Source: Peptoniphilaceae bacterium (GTDB taxonomy: Bacteria; Bacillota; Clostridia; Tissierellales; Peptoniphilaceae). Taken from it: a stretch of 5,435 nt of DNA. The stretch is taken from NCBI GenBank assembly GCA_029983595.1, contig JASBZD010000081.1, forward strand, positions 1-5,435, given 5' to 3'. The position numbers were made by a program, and so were the translations under genes. Numbering within the stretch: the stretch's first letter is position 1; each line of letters begins with the position of its first letter. The notes beneath the pieces were generated by a model. The model saw only the letters and a list, made by a program, of their open reading frames with translations. It did no database searches and had not been told where the DNA came from. Of this stretch, positions 5,342 through 5,435 are shown piece by piece.

Positions 5342-5369
5342 GGATCACCCCCGCGTATGCGGGAGCGAC
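5342..5369 (-). CRISPR. Type I-E-like CRISPR repeat
   Basis: Read on the minus strand this 28-base unit starts GTCGCTCCCGCATACG and ends CGGGGGTGATCC. The length, the CCCGC/GCGGG stem with an ATAC loop and the GGTGATCC end (an eight-base Cas6e-type handle) fit type I-E. It is much richer in GC than the surrounding DNA. It lies immediately upstream of the small gene's leader and 35 bases from a type I-C-like repeat. No cas gene is visible. Confidence 0.88.
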
Positions 5370-5404
5370 TCACTATTTTCAATAATTTCTAACATACTTT
5401 TTTC
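5370..5404 (-). CRISPR. Spacer-length segment between I-C-like and I-E-like repeats
   Basis: These 35 AT-rich bases lie exactly between two unlike repeats in the same orientation. The length (34-35, depending on where the I-C repeat is cut) is that of an ordinary I-C spacer. On the minus strand it starts AAAAAGTATGTTAGAA after the repeat. No origin can be assigned by eye. Confidence 0.6.
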
Positions 5405-5435
5405 TTTCAATCCACGCTCCCGTGTGGGGAGCGAC
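5405..5435 (-). CRISPR. Type I-C-like CRISPR repeat at the window edge
   Basis: Read on the minus strand, 31 bases start GTCGCTCCCCACACGGG and end GCGTGGATTGAAA. The GTGGATTGAAA end, the GTCGC start and the CGCTCCC/GGGAGCG stem with a five-base loop are the hallmarks of type I-C repeats, which are normally 32 bases. The unit reaches the last base of the window, so more repeats may follow. In this orientation the leader would lie to the right, outside the window. Confidence 0.88.

Noticed and set aside
5347..5396. Minus-strand frame MLEIIENSESLPHTRG running from the spacer into the I-E-like repeat
   Set aside because: Half of it is repeat sequence, the binding site is weak, and such short frames over repeats are usually spurious.

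Overview
The window is AT-rich DNA from a low-GC Gram-positive bacterium. The evidence is strong AGGAGG-type ribosome binding sites, a tyrosyl-tRNA synthetase gene behind a T-box leader, and a secreted protein made of S-layer homology (SLH) modules. SLH anchoring together with this base composition fits an anaerobic Firmicute of the Tissierellia/Peptoniphilaceae or clostridial kind. The genus cannot be fixed from the sequence alone.

Layout from left to right. Positions 1-123 hold a good leftward promoter just after the stop of an NhaC-family transporter gene (124-1434, minus). The 287-base gap that follows holds the tyrS promoter and a T-box leader with a readable Tyr specifier (UAC), a UGGU bulge suited to tRNA-Tyr, and a U7 tract. 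tyrS itself is at 1722-2945 (plus). A shared hairpin at 2961-2984 separates it from a convergent three-gene minus-strand cluster: a 69-aa acidic protein (3855-4064), a 65-aa basic tail-anchored membrane protein (3628-3825) and a DUF4230-like membrane-anchored protein (2990-3604). A 260-base divergent spacer leads to an SLH-only exported protein (4325-4924, plus) that ends in a strong terminator (4988-5031).

The last 400 bases are the unusual part. Two copies of a type I-E-like CRISPR repeat (5048-5075 and 5342-5369, read on the minus strand) stand 266 bases apart. Between them lies a 76-codon minus-strand reading frame whose only well-placed ATG is out of frame by one base across an A8 tract. 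The gene is therefore either made by -1 slippage or broken. The 18 bases that follow the right-hand repeat, where a spacer seed would lie, recur as a near-perfect inverted copy inside the 3' part of the same frame. A single type I-C-like repeat (5405-5435) sits 35 bases, one spacer length, to the right of the I-E-like repeat and runs to the window edge. This gives an apparent I-C / I-E mixed array. No cas gene is in view.

Functionally the housekeeping part centres on tyrosine charging, and the neighbouring NhaC-type transporter could be an ion antiporter or an amino-acid carrier. The right part concerns the cell surface and then CRISPR-related DNA. The repeat-small gene-repeat unit is the best candidate for something undescribed. 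Its resemblance to the architecture of CRISPR-guarded toxin (CreTA-like) modules is inference only.
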